Source: Gemmata sp.
GTDB taxonomy: Bacteria > Planctomycetota > Planctomycetia > Gemmatales > Gemmataceae
Assembly (NCBI GenBank): GCA_025055115.1
Contig: JANWYJ010000025.1
Coordinates: 1 to 64,000, forward strand
Direction of reading: 5' to 3'
Length of the DNA: 64,000 bases
This document shows positions 37,813-46,685 of the stretch, in pieces. Made by a program: the position numbers and the translations under genes. A model generated the notes under the pieces. It saw only the letters and a program-made list of their open reading frames with translations. It was not told where the DNA came from and ran no database searches. How positions within the stretch are numbered: the first letter of the stretch is position 1; every line of letters starts with the position of its first letter.

Positions 37813-38546
37813 CAGACACTCCCGTTTTTGCGTGGCGTTAACAGATCAGCAAGGTTCGGCAGCAGCACCACGTTGCCGCCTTTGCCGGCCAGAGCCAGAA
37901 GTGCATCGAGTTGCTGAAGACGAACCACTTCCGGCGATTCTGCAAGGATTTTCGCCGTATTCGCCCGCGCCCGGGCGGCGGCGACTTCATGCCGCGCTTT
38001 CACCAACTCGGCCCGGCCGGTGCGGTCGGCTTCGACCTCCAACATCAACACCCGCTGGACTTCCCGCGGCAGAATCACATCGCGCAGGCCCACGCGCGTC
38101 AGCTCAACACCGTACCGCCGTGCCGGTTCCACCGCCAGCTGCAACAGTTCGTTACCTAATTCCGCGCGGCTTTCGAGCAATTGGTCCATCGTTTTGGCCG
38201 ATACGACATCCCGCAACGCCAGTTGCAGCTCTTGGTGAAGCTGCTCAACATAGTTTTCCACGGCCTGGAAGGCGAGTGTCGGATCGGTGACGCGGTATTG
38301 TGCTACCAGTGTGATGCGAACTTCGATCTTGTCGGCGGTCAACAGTCCTTGGCCGGCCACGATGTGGCTCATCTCGCGCAAGGAAATCTTCGCCACTTCG
38401 ACCGGTGCCCAGCGGCCAAAGCGGTACCGACCCGGTTCCAAAACCCGCTCCAGCCGTCCTGCGCGGTATAGCAGCCCCCGCTCGTACTGCAAGATGGTGA
38501 TTTCCTTACGGAAACCCAACCAAATTCGCTTCATCGGTGTCATCAT
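37812..38546 (-). CDS. SPFH/band-7 (stomatin/slipin-like) protein
   Basis: A 244-aa SPFH protein: YERGLLYRAGRLERVLEPGR, DKIEVRITLVAQYRVTDPTL, LQLALRDVVSAKTMDQLLES and the C-terminal helix LKARHEVAAARARANTAKIL-like run ending in PNLADLL. The family forms membrane-associated oligomeric rings. Unlike stomatins it has no long N-terminal membrane hairpin, only FRKEITILQYERGLLYRAG, so it may be soluble or peripheral. ATGs at 38546, 38543 and 38534 are all possible. It is the first gene of the RT operon, with its stop overlapping the RT start. Confidence 0.85.
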   Translation of the reverse strand: MMTPMKRIWLGFRKEITILQYERGLLYRAGRLERVLEPGRYRFGRWAPVEVAKISLREMSHIVAGQGLLTADKIEVRITLVAQYRVTDPTLAFQAVENYVEQLHQELQLALRDVVSAKTMDQLLESRAELGNELLQLAVEPARRYGVELTRVGLRDVILPREVQRVLMLEVEADRTGRAELVKARHEVAAARARANTAKILAESPEVVRLQQLDALLALAGKGGNVVLLPNLADLLTPRKNGSV

Positions 38547-39399
38547 GGTGCAGTCTCTGGGTCAGTTCGAGGGCCGCTCAACCCGGTGGGGATAGCGCGG
38601 GAAACCAGGGGACGCCAGTTGACGCGCTCGTTGTTCGAACCGCGCATGCCGTCCGAACGTCGAACGCGGGTATCCCTAGCGTCGCAAGCCAGTATCCGGC
38701 GTCGGTCTGGGCAAACCGAACACCGCCGGGTCGAGCAGCTCTGACACGTTCTCATTGCGCAGCGCGCAATGAGAACTCACTGACATCCCACATGCGGAAC
38801 ACCCACCCGCACCCGGGCAGCGCCGCTGTCAGCGTTTCCTAGTCTAAAAGAGCCAGAACAACGGCACAATGTTCGTTGTGAAGCGACGATTTTCCCGAAC
38901 TCTCTCAGATTTTGGGGTAACGGAATAATCGCCCCTCTTGAAAGACCGTTCCCAGGCTCAGAGTCATTCCCCAGCCGCGCCTAGTGATCGGAGAACGCCC
39001 GGGAGGCAATATCCATCGGTGCCGAGTGCCGATCCAGTGGATGAGACACACCTTGCGCCAGGAAACTTTGGCTCTTGGCAATAGTTTTTGGCATCTGTCA
39101 AGCACAGAGTGGCTCGTTTATCACCGCGTGACGAGCAATCGTTGGGCCGTCATCACCTTCTTTCTGCTTGCGGCGATACTCAACGATACTCAACTTCTGC
39201 TTGCGGCGATATTCAACGAGCGATCGTGCCGCGGCGAACACCCACGGGCTTTCCGGATCGCGGGCGGCCCAAGGGGTCGGGGGTAACAGGGCCGAAGCCA
39301 TTTTCGGCGGGTTATCCCATCTTCTCCCCTGTGCGCACCTTCGTACACTGATGGGCGAAGGAATCGCCCTCCAACCCTCGCGGAGCGGGTTTGCCCGCC
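38547..39399. other. Long divergent region upstream of the SPFH-RT operon
   Basis: About 850 bases without a supportable gene, between the SPFH start (minus) and the orphan protein at 39400 (plus). It holds a perfect 13-bp hairpin (38748-38776) and a near-tandem 25-bp repeat with 33-bp period (39162-39186 and 39195-39219, TTCTGCTTGCGGCGATA). This is the place to seek a retron-type noncoding RNA. No promoter box could be called. Confidence 0.7.
38748..38776 (-). other. Perfect 13-bp hairpin in the SPFH-RT leader
   Basis: GTTCTCATTGCGC (38748-38760) and GCGCAATGAGAAC (38764-38776) are exact inverted repeats with a 3-base loop, about 200 bases upstream of the SPFH start. No T-run follows on either strand, so it is not a standard terminator. 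It is a candidate part of a structured RNA (msr/msd-like) or a protein-binding site. Confidence 0.85.
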
Positions 39400-40710
39400 A
39401 TGTCGATTGTGCTGTCTGTCGCCGGTCAACTGACGGTCGCGGAAAAGCTGTCGCGGATCGCCGCCCGCGATTGGCTAGCGCGTGCGGCGGTGTGGTTCGA
39501 GAGCATCGGCGATGTGGTCCTCGAGGCTCGCGTGGGTCGCGATGCCGACGAGAAACCGGTGTTGCAAGTGGTTCTTCATCCGGCCGTGCCGCCGGTTGAA
39601 ATCCGCTTGGGCGGCAGCGGCAAGCTCCGCGTCTGGGCCATCACCTGCCCGGCTGGTCCGGGTTATCACATGTACCTGTGCGATTTGTTGCGCCAGATGG
39701 CCGAAGATTTCGTCTTCACATGGATGGACGATGATTGTTTCGACCCGACGGGTTACTTCCACACACGGCAGCGGCTCGTGTGTGAACAGCGTTTTCTCGA
39801 CTGTCTGCGCGAACTGTGCGCGACAGCTCCGGCGACGTTGGGGCTGCCGCGGGATCACGGCTTCACTTACCCGGCGGAAGTGCTGACGCCTGTTGGCCCG
39901 CGAACGCGGGCGTGGTGTGCCGAGGTCGCGGCTGATCCGCTCCAAGGTCGCGATTTCTTCCCGTGGTGGAACCCACAACTCGACGCGGCGTTTTATCGCG
40001 GTCGGGCCTTGGTGCGGTTGTGGTGTGATTTCTTCTGGCGGCCGCCGTTGACTGAAGACGAAGGCGAACTGGCCGATCAAATCGCCAACGATCTGGCCAG
40101 CGCTTTCAAGCTCGATCCGGGCATTGAACTGCCGTGGGTGGAGTGGTTGGAATTGTTAGCTGCCATTGAGAACGACGCTGGTTTTTGCGTCACCCCCAAG
40201 GATCAGGTCTTAAGCATCGAGTTGTGGAAGCGTGCCGGACCGCCGCCGCCGGAGCCGGGCCGCTGCCGGATCGGTTATCGGCGCTGGCCGGTGCGGGTAG
40301 CGCTCGAAGGCGGTTGGCAGATCGAAGTTCCCGGCGAGCTGGCTCGGGAATGGAATCGGGAGGAACAAACCTGGACTGCTTGGGACCAGACGCGCACGGT
40401 ATGGTTCCAAGTGTTGCGTTTCACCAAACGGGATGGTGAACCCCCTACGGCGGAGGAAGCTGCTGACGTTGGGCGTCGGAGTTTACCCGACGGCGAGCAG
40501 CTACCACCGGTGGTTCGTGCCGGCTTGCGCGGCGAAGCTGTCTTCGGTGTGGTGGAGGAGGATGGTCGGAAGTTGTGGCGGCTCAGTAGTGTGACCGGTG
40601 TGCGTGGGCAGCTGGCGGTCTGCAACGTCTACAGTGAAAAAGAAAGCGATCGCGATTGGGCCATCCGCACCTGGCATTCGCTGCAGCACAACCCGTCGCG
40701 CGATCTGTGA
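39400..40710 (+). CDS. Hypothetical protein (orphan, 436 aa)
   Basis: I do not recognise a family. The frame starts SIVLSVAGQLTVAEKLSRIA and is rich in Trp, Cys and acidic residues (FVFTWMDDDCFDPTGYFHTR, LVRLWCDFFWRPPLTEDEGE, PWVEWLELLAAIEND). There is no signal peptide or membrane helix. The late part (WQIEVPGELAREWNREEQTW) looks like a beta domain. The codon use matches coding neighbours and the frame is closed, so it is likely real. The start is ATG 39400; a TTG at 39391 is possible. It is divergent from the SPFH-RT operon across the long leader, so a link is possible but unproven. Confidence 0.72.
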   Translation: MSIVLSVAGQLTVAEKLSRIAARDWLARAAVWFESIGDVVLEARVGRDADEKPVLQVVLHPAVPPVEIRLGGSGKLRVWAITCPAGPGYHMYLCDLLRQMAEDFVFTWMDDDCFDPTGYFHTRQRLVCEQRFLDCLRELCATAPATLGLPRDHGFTYPAEVLTPVGPRTRAWCAEVAADPLQGRDFFPWWNPQLDAAFYRGRALVRLWCDFFWRPPLTEDEGELADQIANDLASAFKLDPGIELPWVEWLELLAAIENDAGFCVTPKDQVLSIELWKRAGPPPPEPGRCRIGYRRWPVRVALEGGWQIEVPGELAREWNREEQTWTAWDQTRTVWFQVLRFTKRDGEPPTAEEAADVGRRSLPDGEQLPPVVRAGLRGEAVFGVVEEDGRKLWRLSSVTGVRGQLAVCNVYSEKESDRDWAIRTWHSLQHNPSRDL

Positions 40711-40720
40711 GCGCGGCGGT

Positions 40721-41554
40721 CTAGTCGGCCGAGGGGCGTGGGCGATGGCTCCAATGGGGCAGCGGGGGGCCTTTCACCACAACGCCTTTCTCGTGCCAAC
40801 CCATGTAAGCGCGCACATCGCCACTGGTGTAGCGAAGTGTCAGCCCGCAGCGGCGGCGCGGGCTGGTGTTGGCGTCCGAGCCATGCAAAAGCAGGTCCGA
40901 GTGCAGCGCGGCTTCACCGGCTTTCAGTTCCACATACACCGGCTCTCCGTATTTCTCGACTTCGGGCACGGTTTGGTTCAGGACGTTGGCTTCGTCGCTT
41001 TCGCTCAGTTTGTAGGTCAGATGACCGAGTCGATGGGTGCCGGGGATGTATTTCATGCAGGCGTTGCCGCGGTCGGCGTCGTCGATGGCCAGCCACACGG
41101 TGATGGCTTTGCTGGGGGTGAGTGGCCAATAGCTGGCGTCTTGATGCCAACTGACCGTTTTGCCATCGTGCGGCATTTTGCAGAAGAAGTGCGCACCCCA
41201 CGCCACGACACTGTCGCCGAGCAAATCGGCAACGAGTGCCACGAGGCGCGGATGTGTCAGAATATCCCAAACCCGGCCATGACGCAGGTGTGCCGAGCTG
41301 ATCGAGTAGCTGTCGTGGCCTTGTGCGAGGTATTGGGCCAGCAAGCGGTCGAAGTAGGCGCGTAGCTCGGTGATTTCGGCATCGTCGAAGATGCGAAAGG
41401 GCATGAGGTAGCCATCGCGGTTGAAGCGTTCGATGTCCGCGGTGGTTAGAACTTGCGGCGTGGGATTGACCGCGGGGTGAAACGACAAATCGCGTTCAAT
41501 AGCCTCAAGCTCGTCGGTGGCAGGAATCGGTTGGAAGGTGGTCGGAGCCGTCAT
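40721..41554 (-). CDS. Phytanoyl-CoA dioxygenase (PhyH) family protein
   Basis: About 277 aa, an Fe(II)/2-oxoglutarate dioxygenase fold. FNRDGYLMPFRIFDDAEITE opens the domain, the HxD iron motif is in SWHQDASYWPLTP, and the distal ligand is in EAALHSDLLLHGSDANTSPR with the 2-oxoglutarate arginine nearby (RRRCGLTLRYT). The start is ATG 41552-41554. The substrate is unknown; members act on varied hydrophobic and natural-product substrates. The stop is only 10 bases from the convergent orphan gene stop. A small gene precedes it by 50 bases in the same direction. Confidence 0.88.
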   Translation of the reverse strand: MTAPTTFQPIPATDELEAIERDLSFHPAVNPTPQVLTTADIERFNRDGYLMPFRIFDDAEITELRAYFDRLLAQYLAQGHDSYSISSAHLRHGRVWDILTHPRLVALVADLLGDSVVAWGAHFFCKMPHDGKTVSWHQDASYWPLTPSKAITVWLAIDDADRGNACMKYIPGTHRLGHLTYKLSESDEANVLNQTVPEVEKYGEPVYVELKAGEAALHSDLLLHGSDANTSPRRRCGLTLRYTSGDVRAYMGWHEKGVVVKGPPLPHWSHRPRPSAD

Positions 41555-41604
41555 GGTTAGCTGAGTGCGGATGCGGGGGGAGGTTAGCCGGGGTTCACCC
41601 CAAG

Positions 41605-42024
41605 TTACGATCGGGATTGGAGTTCTTGCCAGAACAGGTCGCGGCCTGCGGCGTAGATTTCGCTGGCGCGGAAGTCGAAGACCTTTGCCACTTCGCTCGA
41701 TTCTAGCCCGACGGAATCGAAGGCGACATAAAAGAGTCCGTTCAGGTAACTGATGCGGGCATCGCTGATCTTTACCTTGGGTTGCTGGGGTCGCATCTGG
41801 AAGCGGAATTCCGCCACGCCTTCCAGAACTATCCGCAGGCGTAACGGACGCGGAGGTTGGCCAAGGTCCGTAATCGCCTCCCGAGCGCGGATGCGGAATT
41901 CGACGGCTACCGTCCGCGGTCCACGATGGCGGATTTTGACGCTTTGCAACGCACCACCCAGCAGTCGGTGTGTGCGCACGAATTTCGCCAATTCGTGCGG
42001 CTCCAGACGGGTCAATTCCGACAT
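41605..42024 (-). CDS. Small hypothetical protein
   Basis: A 139-aa acidic/basic protein (SELTRLEPHELAKFVRTHRL, LSLSEV-free, RPLRLRIVLEGVAEFRFQMR, SYLNGLFYVAFDSVGLESSE). No signal peptide and no known domain. It is codirectional with the PhyH-like gene 50 bases downstream, so they may be cotranscribed. Starts at 42024 or 42033 are both ATG. Confidence 0.6.
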   Translation of the reverse strand: MSELTRLEPHELAKFVRTHRLLGGALQSVKIRHRGPRTVAVEFRIRAREAITDLGQPPRPLRLRIVLEGVAEFRFQMRPQQPKVKISDARISYLNGLFYVAFDSVGLESSEVAKVFDFRASEIYAAGRDLFWQELQSRS

Positions 42025-42208
42025 ATTGCGCATCCCGGGTTATCGCAGTCTTGTCCACCGCGACTCTTCCTATTCTACCGCAGGCGCGGCCCTCAGCCCA
42101 CGCCCAGGTTCGACGTTCTAGAGGGAGCGCCGAGAGGCCCCTTCCAGTATCATCACCACATCGGTAAACTTTCTGGAAGATTCGTCCTGCCGTTGTGAGC
42201 GTCCCGCC

Positions 42209-43924
42209 ATGATCCGCCTATCGTGTTGGTTTGTCCTGATCGTGTCGTTGGTTGTGCCAAGCACAGGGGTGATGGCGCAGCCACGCCCCGTGGCCCCGCC
42301 CCCGCGTACCAAAGACACGGCAAACGCCCCTCCTGCCGCGGGTCCCAAGCTCCCACTGACCGGATTGACCATCGCCAAGCCCATGTTCGACGCCTGCATC
42401 TACCATTACCCGGTCAGTACCCAAAGCGCACAGTGTCAAGCTTTCGTCGATCAGGGTTTGGGAATGTACTACTCGTATGTATGGATCGAAGCGGCCCGGG
42501 CCTTTGAAACCGCTCTTCAGCACGACCCCGAGTGTGCCTACGCATGGCTGATGCTGCACCGCTCCCTGGAGAAATGGGGGCGAACCGGCAACGTAGTTGC
42601 TCCCCCTGGGCCGCTGACGGCGCTGGTGGGCGGCGCGATTGCTGCCCCACTGCCGGACACCGTCGGCAAGAACGCCCGCGACTATGCCTTGGAACGCGCG
42701 CGACAGCTCATGCCCAAAGCCAACGCCCGCGAGCAACTTCTGATCCAATCACGCTTACAAGAAAAAGGTCTGTGGCCGAATGTCGCTGCCGCCGAGCGGA
42801 TCAAAAAAGCCCAGCAATCCCTCGACGAACTGCTGATGCTCTATGACGACGACGAAGAAGGCTGGTTCTGGCGGGCGCAACTGGCCCGCAGCGATGGCCC
42901 GAACGCTTCCGCGGTGTTCTACAAAGCCCTGCTGAAGGTGAACCCCTTGCATCCAGGGGCGAATCACGAGTTGGTTCACTTCTACGAAAACATCCGCCGC
43001 CCGGCGTTGGGCTGGCCGTACGCGGAGAACTACATCCAATCGTCCCCCGGCATTCCCCATGCCTTCCACATGCAAGCCCACCTGGGCATGCGCATTGGCA
43101 AGTGGGGTGTCACCACCGACTGGAGCTGGCGGGCCATCGAACTGCAACGCGAATACCACGCTTATCAAGGGGTCACACCGGGGGAAGACCATCAGTTCAA
43201 TCACCACATGGAAACCCTCACGCGCAGTTTGGTTCACGATGGTCGCTTTGCCGAAGCTCGGTACATACGATCACTGGCAGAAGGCTACAAGTACAGCTAC
43301 CGGCCCGAATGGCTGCGGATGGCCATCACCCAACAGGATTGGGCCGAAGCCCAACGGCTGGTAGAACAATTCCGCCGCACCGATAAAGCCGCAGGAGCGT
43401 ACTACGCGGCCCTGGTGGCGCTAGAAAAAGGCGACTCCGACCAGGCCGGACGCGAAGTCGATACCCTCCGCCAACTGCAACAGACCAAAAAAAACGACCG
43501 CACCCTCGAACGCCGCCTCTGGGAAGTGCAGGGCCGCTACCTGTGCCAACGCGGCGATAGCGAAGCCGGGCTGAAGCTTCTCAAGAAACTCGTGGATGCC
43601 ACCAAAAACGACTTCAGCCACCACGCCTGGGGTAATGGCGCGGTGTACATGGAATCGTGGGGCCTGGCGGCGCTGGAAGCCGGTGACGCCGAAGTAGCCG
43701 CGGAGGCCTTCCAAGAAGCCCTCGCCCACGATGCCGGCAGCGTCCGCGGCGCGCTGGGCATGTGGGCCGTATGCGAACGCCTGGGTCGTACCGAAGAGGC
43801 CGCCCGCTACATGAAACTGGCCCAGCGAGTGTGGGCCAAGGCCGACCCGAAAGACTTCGCCCGCCTGCAATCCCACATTGCCCAACGTGCCGCCAACATT
43901 AGCGTCGGCCCCCAACGACCATGA
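42209..43924 (+). CDS. Secreted TPR-repeat protein
   Basis: A 571-aa exported protein. A signal peptide (IRLSCWFVLIVSLVVPSTGV) is followed by a Pro/Ala-rich spacer and helical repeats. Tetratricopeptide-type pairs appear in AARAFETALQHDPECAYAWL, RKAQQSLDELL-like segments, and AAEAFQEALAHDAGSVRGAL with GMWAVCERLGRTEEAARY. Function unknown; planctomycete TPR proteins often scaffold envelope complexes. The stop overlaps an upstream reading frame of the thioredoxin-like gene. The start ATG 42209 is given by the signal peptide. Confidence 0.8.
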   Translation: MIRLSCWFVLIVSLVVPSTGVMAQPRPVAPPPRTKDTANAPPAAGPKLPLTGLTIAKPMFDACIYHYPVSTQSAQCQAFVDQGLGMYYSYVWIEAARAFETALQHDPECAYAWLMLHRSLEKWGRTGNVVAPPGPLTALVGGAIAAPLPDTVGKNARDYALERARQLMPKANAREQLLIQSRLQEKGLWPNVAAAERIKKAQQSLDELLMLYDDDEEGWFWRAQLARSDGPNASAVFYKALLKVNPLHPGANHELVHFYENIRRPALGWPYAENYIQSSPGIPHAFHMQAHLGMRIGKWGVTTDWSWRAIELQREYHAYQGVTPGEDHQFNHHMETLTRSLVHDGRFAEARYIRSLAEGYKYSYRPEWLRMAITQQDWAEAQRLVEQFRRTDKAAGAYYAALVALEKGDSDQAGREVDTLRQLQQTKKNDRTLERRLWEVQGRYLCQRGDSEAGLKLLKKLVDATKNDFSHHAWGNGAVYMESWGLAALEAGDAEVAAEAFQEALAHDAGSVRGALGMWAVCERLGRTEEAARYMKLAQRVWAKADPKDFARLQSHIAQRAANISVGPQRP

Positions 43925-44028
43925 CGCCCGACGATCAACTGGCTCGTCAGCCACCGTTTCAACTGCCGCTGGTCACCCAGACCAACGCACAACAGGAAAA
44001 CGCACCGATGGTTGCTCCCGAGGTCATC

Positions 44029-44589
44029 ATGAAAGGCACTCTGTTAGGTTGGATTTTCACCCTGGGTCTGCTGTGTTCGGCGGTGGCCGCGGCCGAACCG
44101 TGCCACTCCGGTCTACCCGTGGGCCAGCGGCCCGGGCCGTATAGCTTCCTCGTGGCTACCGGCCCGCAACGCGGCCAACAGACCTGCTACATCTGCGAAC
44201 AACACGACGAGAACAAACCCGGCGTTATAGTGTTCGCCCGTTCACTGAATTCTACACTCGGCAAACTCCTGAGTCAACTCGAATCGGCGCTCCAGCCACA
44301 CAAAAATTCCGGATGCAAAGTGTGGATGACGTTGCTGACCGACAAGGCCGATCTTGACGCGCTGGCCAAATGGGCGCAACAGCAGGGGCTGAAAGCGTGC
44401 CCGGTGGGGGTGTTCGAGGATGCCGATGGTCCGCCCTCGTACAAGCTCAACAAAGAAGCCGACGTGACGGTGATTTTCTTCACCCAGCAGAAGGTGGTAG
44501 CGAATTTCGCCTTCCGCCCTGGGGAACTCGATGCAACCGCGATCGAAACTGTGATGAAATCCGTGCCGCGGTTGTTTGACAAGAAATGA
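44029..44589 (+). CDS. Thioredoxin-like secreted protein (tentative)
   Basis: About 186 aa. Signal peptide (KGTLLGWIFTLGLLCSAVAA), then TCYICEQHDENKPGVIVFAR, a CxxC motif in a thioredoxin-like strand-helix context, and a later VFEDADGPPSYKLNKEADVT. Disulfide exchange outside the cytosol is possible but not shown. An in-frame start at 43921, which overlaps the TPR gene stop, would remove the clean signal peptide, so ATG 44029 is preferred. The stop (TGA 44587-44589) overlaps the next start, indicating coupling. Confidence 0.65.
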   Translation: MKGTLLGWIFTLGLLCSAVAAAEPCHSGLPVGQRPGPYSFLVATGPQRGQQTCYICEQHDENKPGVIVFARSLNSTLGKLLSQLESALQPHKNSGCKVWMTLLTDKADLDALAKWAQQQGLKACPVGVFEDADGPPSYKLNKEADVTVIFFTQQKVVANFAFRPGELDATAIETVMKSVPRLFDKK

Positions 44590-45497
44590 TGGCTTCGGCA
44601 GTGAACACCCTCTGTGGTTTGTCGTTACGACCGGACGTGACCGACACCTTCTGTCACGAAGCACTGACGGCCTTCGATCGTTACGCGGTTGCCGATAGCT
44701 TTACGACCCGTCGCTATCGCCTGCGCTATGTGGTGTGGAGTCGCCCTGCCATCCGAGGCCATGTGCCCCTGGTGATAATTCACGGGTTGGCCGACGCCGC
44801 CCGTGGCTTGGCGATGGTGATGTATCGCTTGGTCGAACAGATGCCGTGCATTGCCTATGAATTGCCCAACGGGCTTGACGACGGCGCTTCCCTCGGATCG
44901 TACCGCCACCAGCACTATGTGGATGATCTGGTGGCACTCCTCGATCATCTGAAGGTCGATCGCGTGGTGCTGATGGGTTCGTCGTTTGGCACAACGATTG
45001 CGCTGGCGGCCTTGGCCCAGTATCCGCAGCGTTTTCCCGCGGGTGTGCTGAAAAGTGCTTTTGCGTATCGGCCGCTGCGCTGGTATGAGCGACTGGGGGC
45101 ACGACAAGGCCGCTATTGGTCGGGTCGGCTGTGCGAGTTACCCTGGCGCCAGTTCGCGTTGCGCTGGGCAGACCCGGCGACGTGGGCGGGTTGTTCCCCG
45201 TTGGCCCGGCAACTGTTTTTGTACTGCAACGGCCAAACGCCGATTCGTGCCGCCTGCCGTCGTGCCCTACTGCTGGACCGACTCGACCTTCGCCCATTGC
45301 TGAAGGCCATCCGAACACCGATTCTGCTGATTGGCGGCGACCGCGACGGCATTGTGCCGCGTCGCTATGAAGCAGTATTGGAAGCCGGCTTGCCCGATGT
45401 GCGGCGGGTGGAATTGGCCGACTGCGGCCATTACCCGCAGTACACGCACCCGATCGCCACAGCCCACGCGATACGGACGTTTCTGCAAAAGGGTTAA
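44586..45497 (+). CDS. Alpha/beta hydrolase
   Basis: A 303-aa alpha/beta hydrolase. The oxyanion strand (PLVIIHGLADAARGLAMVMY), the nucleophile elbow VVLMGSSFGTTIALAALAQY (Ser in GSSFG), an acid in ILLIGGDRDGIVPRRYEAVL and the His in ADCGHYPQYTHP complete a canonical triad. The substrate is unknown. The ATG at 44586 overlaps the upstream TGA. Its TAA (45495-45497) overlaps the stop of the convergent pdxA. Confidence 0.9.
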   Translation: MMASAVNTLCGLSLRPDVTDTFCHEALTAFDRYAVADSFTTRRYRLRYVVWSRPAIRGHVPLVIIHGLADAARGLAMVMYRLVEQMPCIAYELPNGLDDGASLGSYRHQHYVDDLVALLDHLKVDRVVLMGSSFGTTIALAALAQYPQRFPAGVLKSAFAYRPLRWYERLGARQGRYWSGRLCELPWRQFALRWADPATWAGCSPLARQLFLYCNGQTPIRAACRRALLLDRLDLRPLLKAIRTPILLIGGDRDGIVPRRYEAVLEAGLPDVRRVELADCGHYPQYTHPIATAHAIRTFLQKG

Positions 45498-46522
45498 TCT
45501 CCAGACGCCGCCAGACGGGCTGCCAGCTGCACGGCATGGACGAAACTGGAGACATCGGCCCGGCCTTTCCAGGCGATGTCGAACGCTGTACCGTGATCGA
45601 CGCTGGTGCGGATGATGGGCAAACCCAAGGTGACGTTGACGGCTTCGTCAAACGCCAGGGTTTTGAGGGGGATCAGACCTTGGTCGTGGTACATGCACAC
45701 ATACGCATCGCACTGCGTCCGGTATTTGGGCAGAAAGGCAGTATCGGGGGGCAGCGGTCCTTGCACGTCGATACCCTCGGCGCGTGCGGCGGCAATCGCC
45801 GGGGCGATGAAACGTTCTTCTTCTCCTTGCCCGAACAGGCCATGTTCGCCGGCGTGCGGGTTGAGGCCACAGACGAGTAACCGGGGTTGGCGGCCGCGGA
45901 TGCGGTGCAGGGCGTCGGCGGTCAGTTCGATCGTTGTCAGGATGCGTTCTACGCTCAGTAACTCAGGCACTTCGCGATAGCCCACATGAGCCGTCACCAG
46001 GCTACAAGTGATGGTTGGCGACGTCAGCATCATGCACCACTGTTGGCTTCCGGTCCGGTGGGCGAGAATTTCGGTATGACCTGGAAAGGGGATTCCTGCG
46101 GCGTGAAGGGCTTCTTTGTGAATCGGTCCGGTGGCGATAGCATCGACGCGATCGGCCAAGGCTTCATCAATCGCCCAAAGGATGAAGTCGTAAGCCGCGC
46201 GACCGCAGGCTGCGGAGACCACCCCAGGTTCGACGGCCGCCGCCGGCAGGCTCGGCACGTCGATGACGGTTGCTTGCGCGATGGTACGCCACACGTCGGG
46301 CCACTGTTGTGCAGGCAGTATCCGCGGCACTGTAGGCCACTGGAGTTGCGCGGCTACCCGGGCTAGCACGCCCGCATTACCGACCACCACAGGAATGCAG
46401 AGCGACGTGAGGCGTTCGTCGCGGAGTAGCTGCAAGCACAATTCCGGCCCGATCCCGGCGGGATCGCCCATGGTGATGGCGATGCGCGGTAATCGACGCT
46501 GACGCTGCTCAAGTGCCGTCAC
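45494..46522 (-). CDS. pdxA: 4-hydroxythreonine-4-phosphate dehydrogenase
   Basis: A 342-aa PdxA, an NAD- and metal-dependent dehydrogenase of vitamin B6 synthesis. The opening PRIAITMGDPAGIGPEL, ATGPIHKEALHAAGIPFPGH with the HTE motif, LVCGLNPHAGEHGLFG and CDAYVCMYHDQGLIPLKTLA are all diagnostic. The start is a GTG at 46520-46522, with GGAG 8 bases upstream; no later start fits. The stop overlaps that of the convergent hydrolase by three bases. Confidence 0.95.
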   Translation of the reverse strand: MTALEQRQRRLPRIAITMGDPAGIGPELCLQLLRDERLTSLCIPVVVGNAGVLARVAAQLQWPTVPRILPAQQWPDVWRTIAQATVIDVPSLPAAAVEPGVVSAACGRAAYDFILWAIDEALADRVDAIATGPIHKEALHAAGIPFPGHTEILAHRTGSQQWCMMLTSPTITCSLVTAHVGYREVPELLSVERILTTIELTADALHRIRGRQPRLLVCGLNPHAGEHGLFGQGEEERFIAPAIAAARAEGIDVQGPLPPDTAFLPKYRTQCDAYVCMYHDQGLIPLKTLAFDEAVNVTLGLPIIRTSVDHGTAFDIAWKGRADVSSFVHAVQLAARLAASGD

Positions 46523-46685
46523 GAATCATACTCCATGTATCATGGGGGGCGTTATTGGGGGCGTATTTGGGAATGTCGGTGGGTAGTACCCGACCGCAAG
46601 TGCAATCCAGGTCATCCTCCAGGTATCGTAGCCCCGACGATTTTGCTAGCGAGTTGTGGCTGGGCCGGCGCGGGGGCTGGGGTTG

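Noticed and set aside
38547-39399. Group II intron ends or diversity-generating template repeat near the RT
   Set aside because: No domain V-like hairpin, maturase domain, or adenine-mismatch repeat pair was found near the RT.
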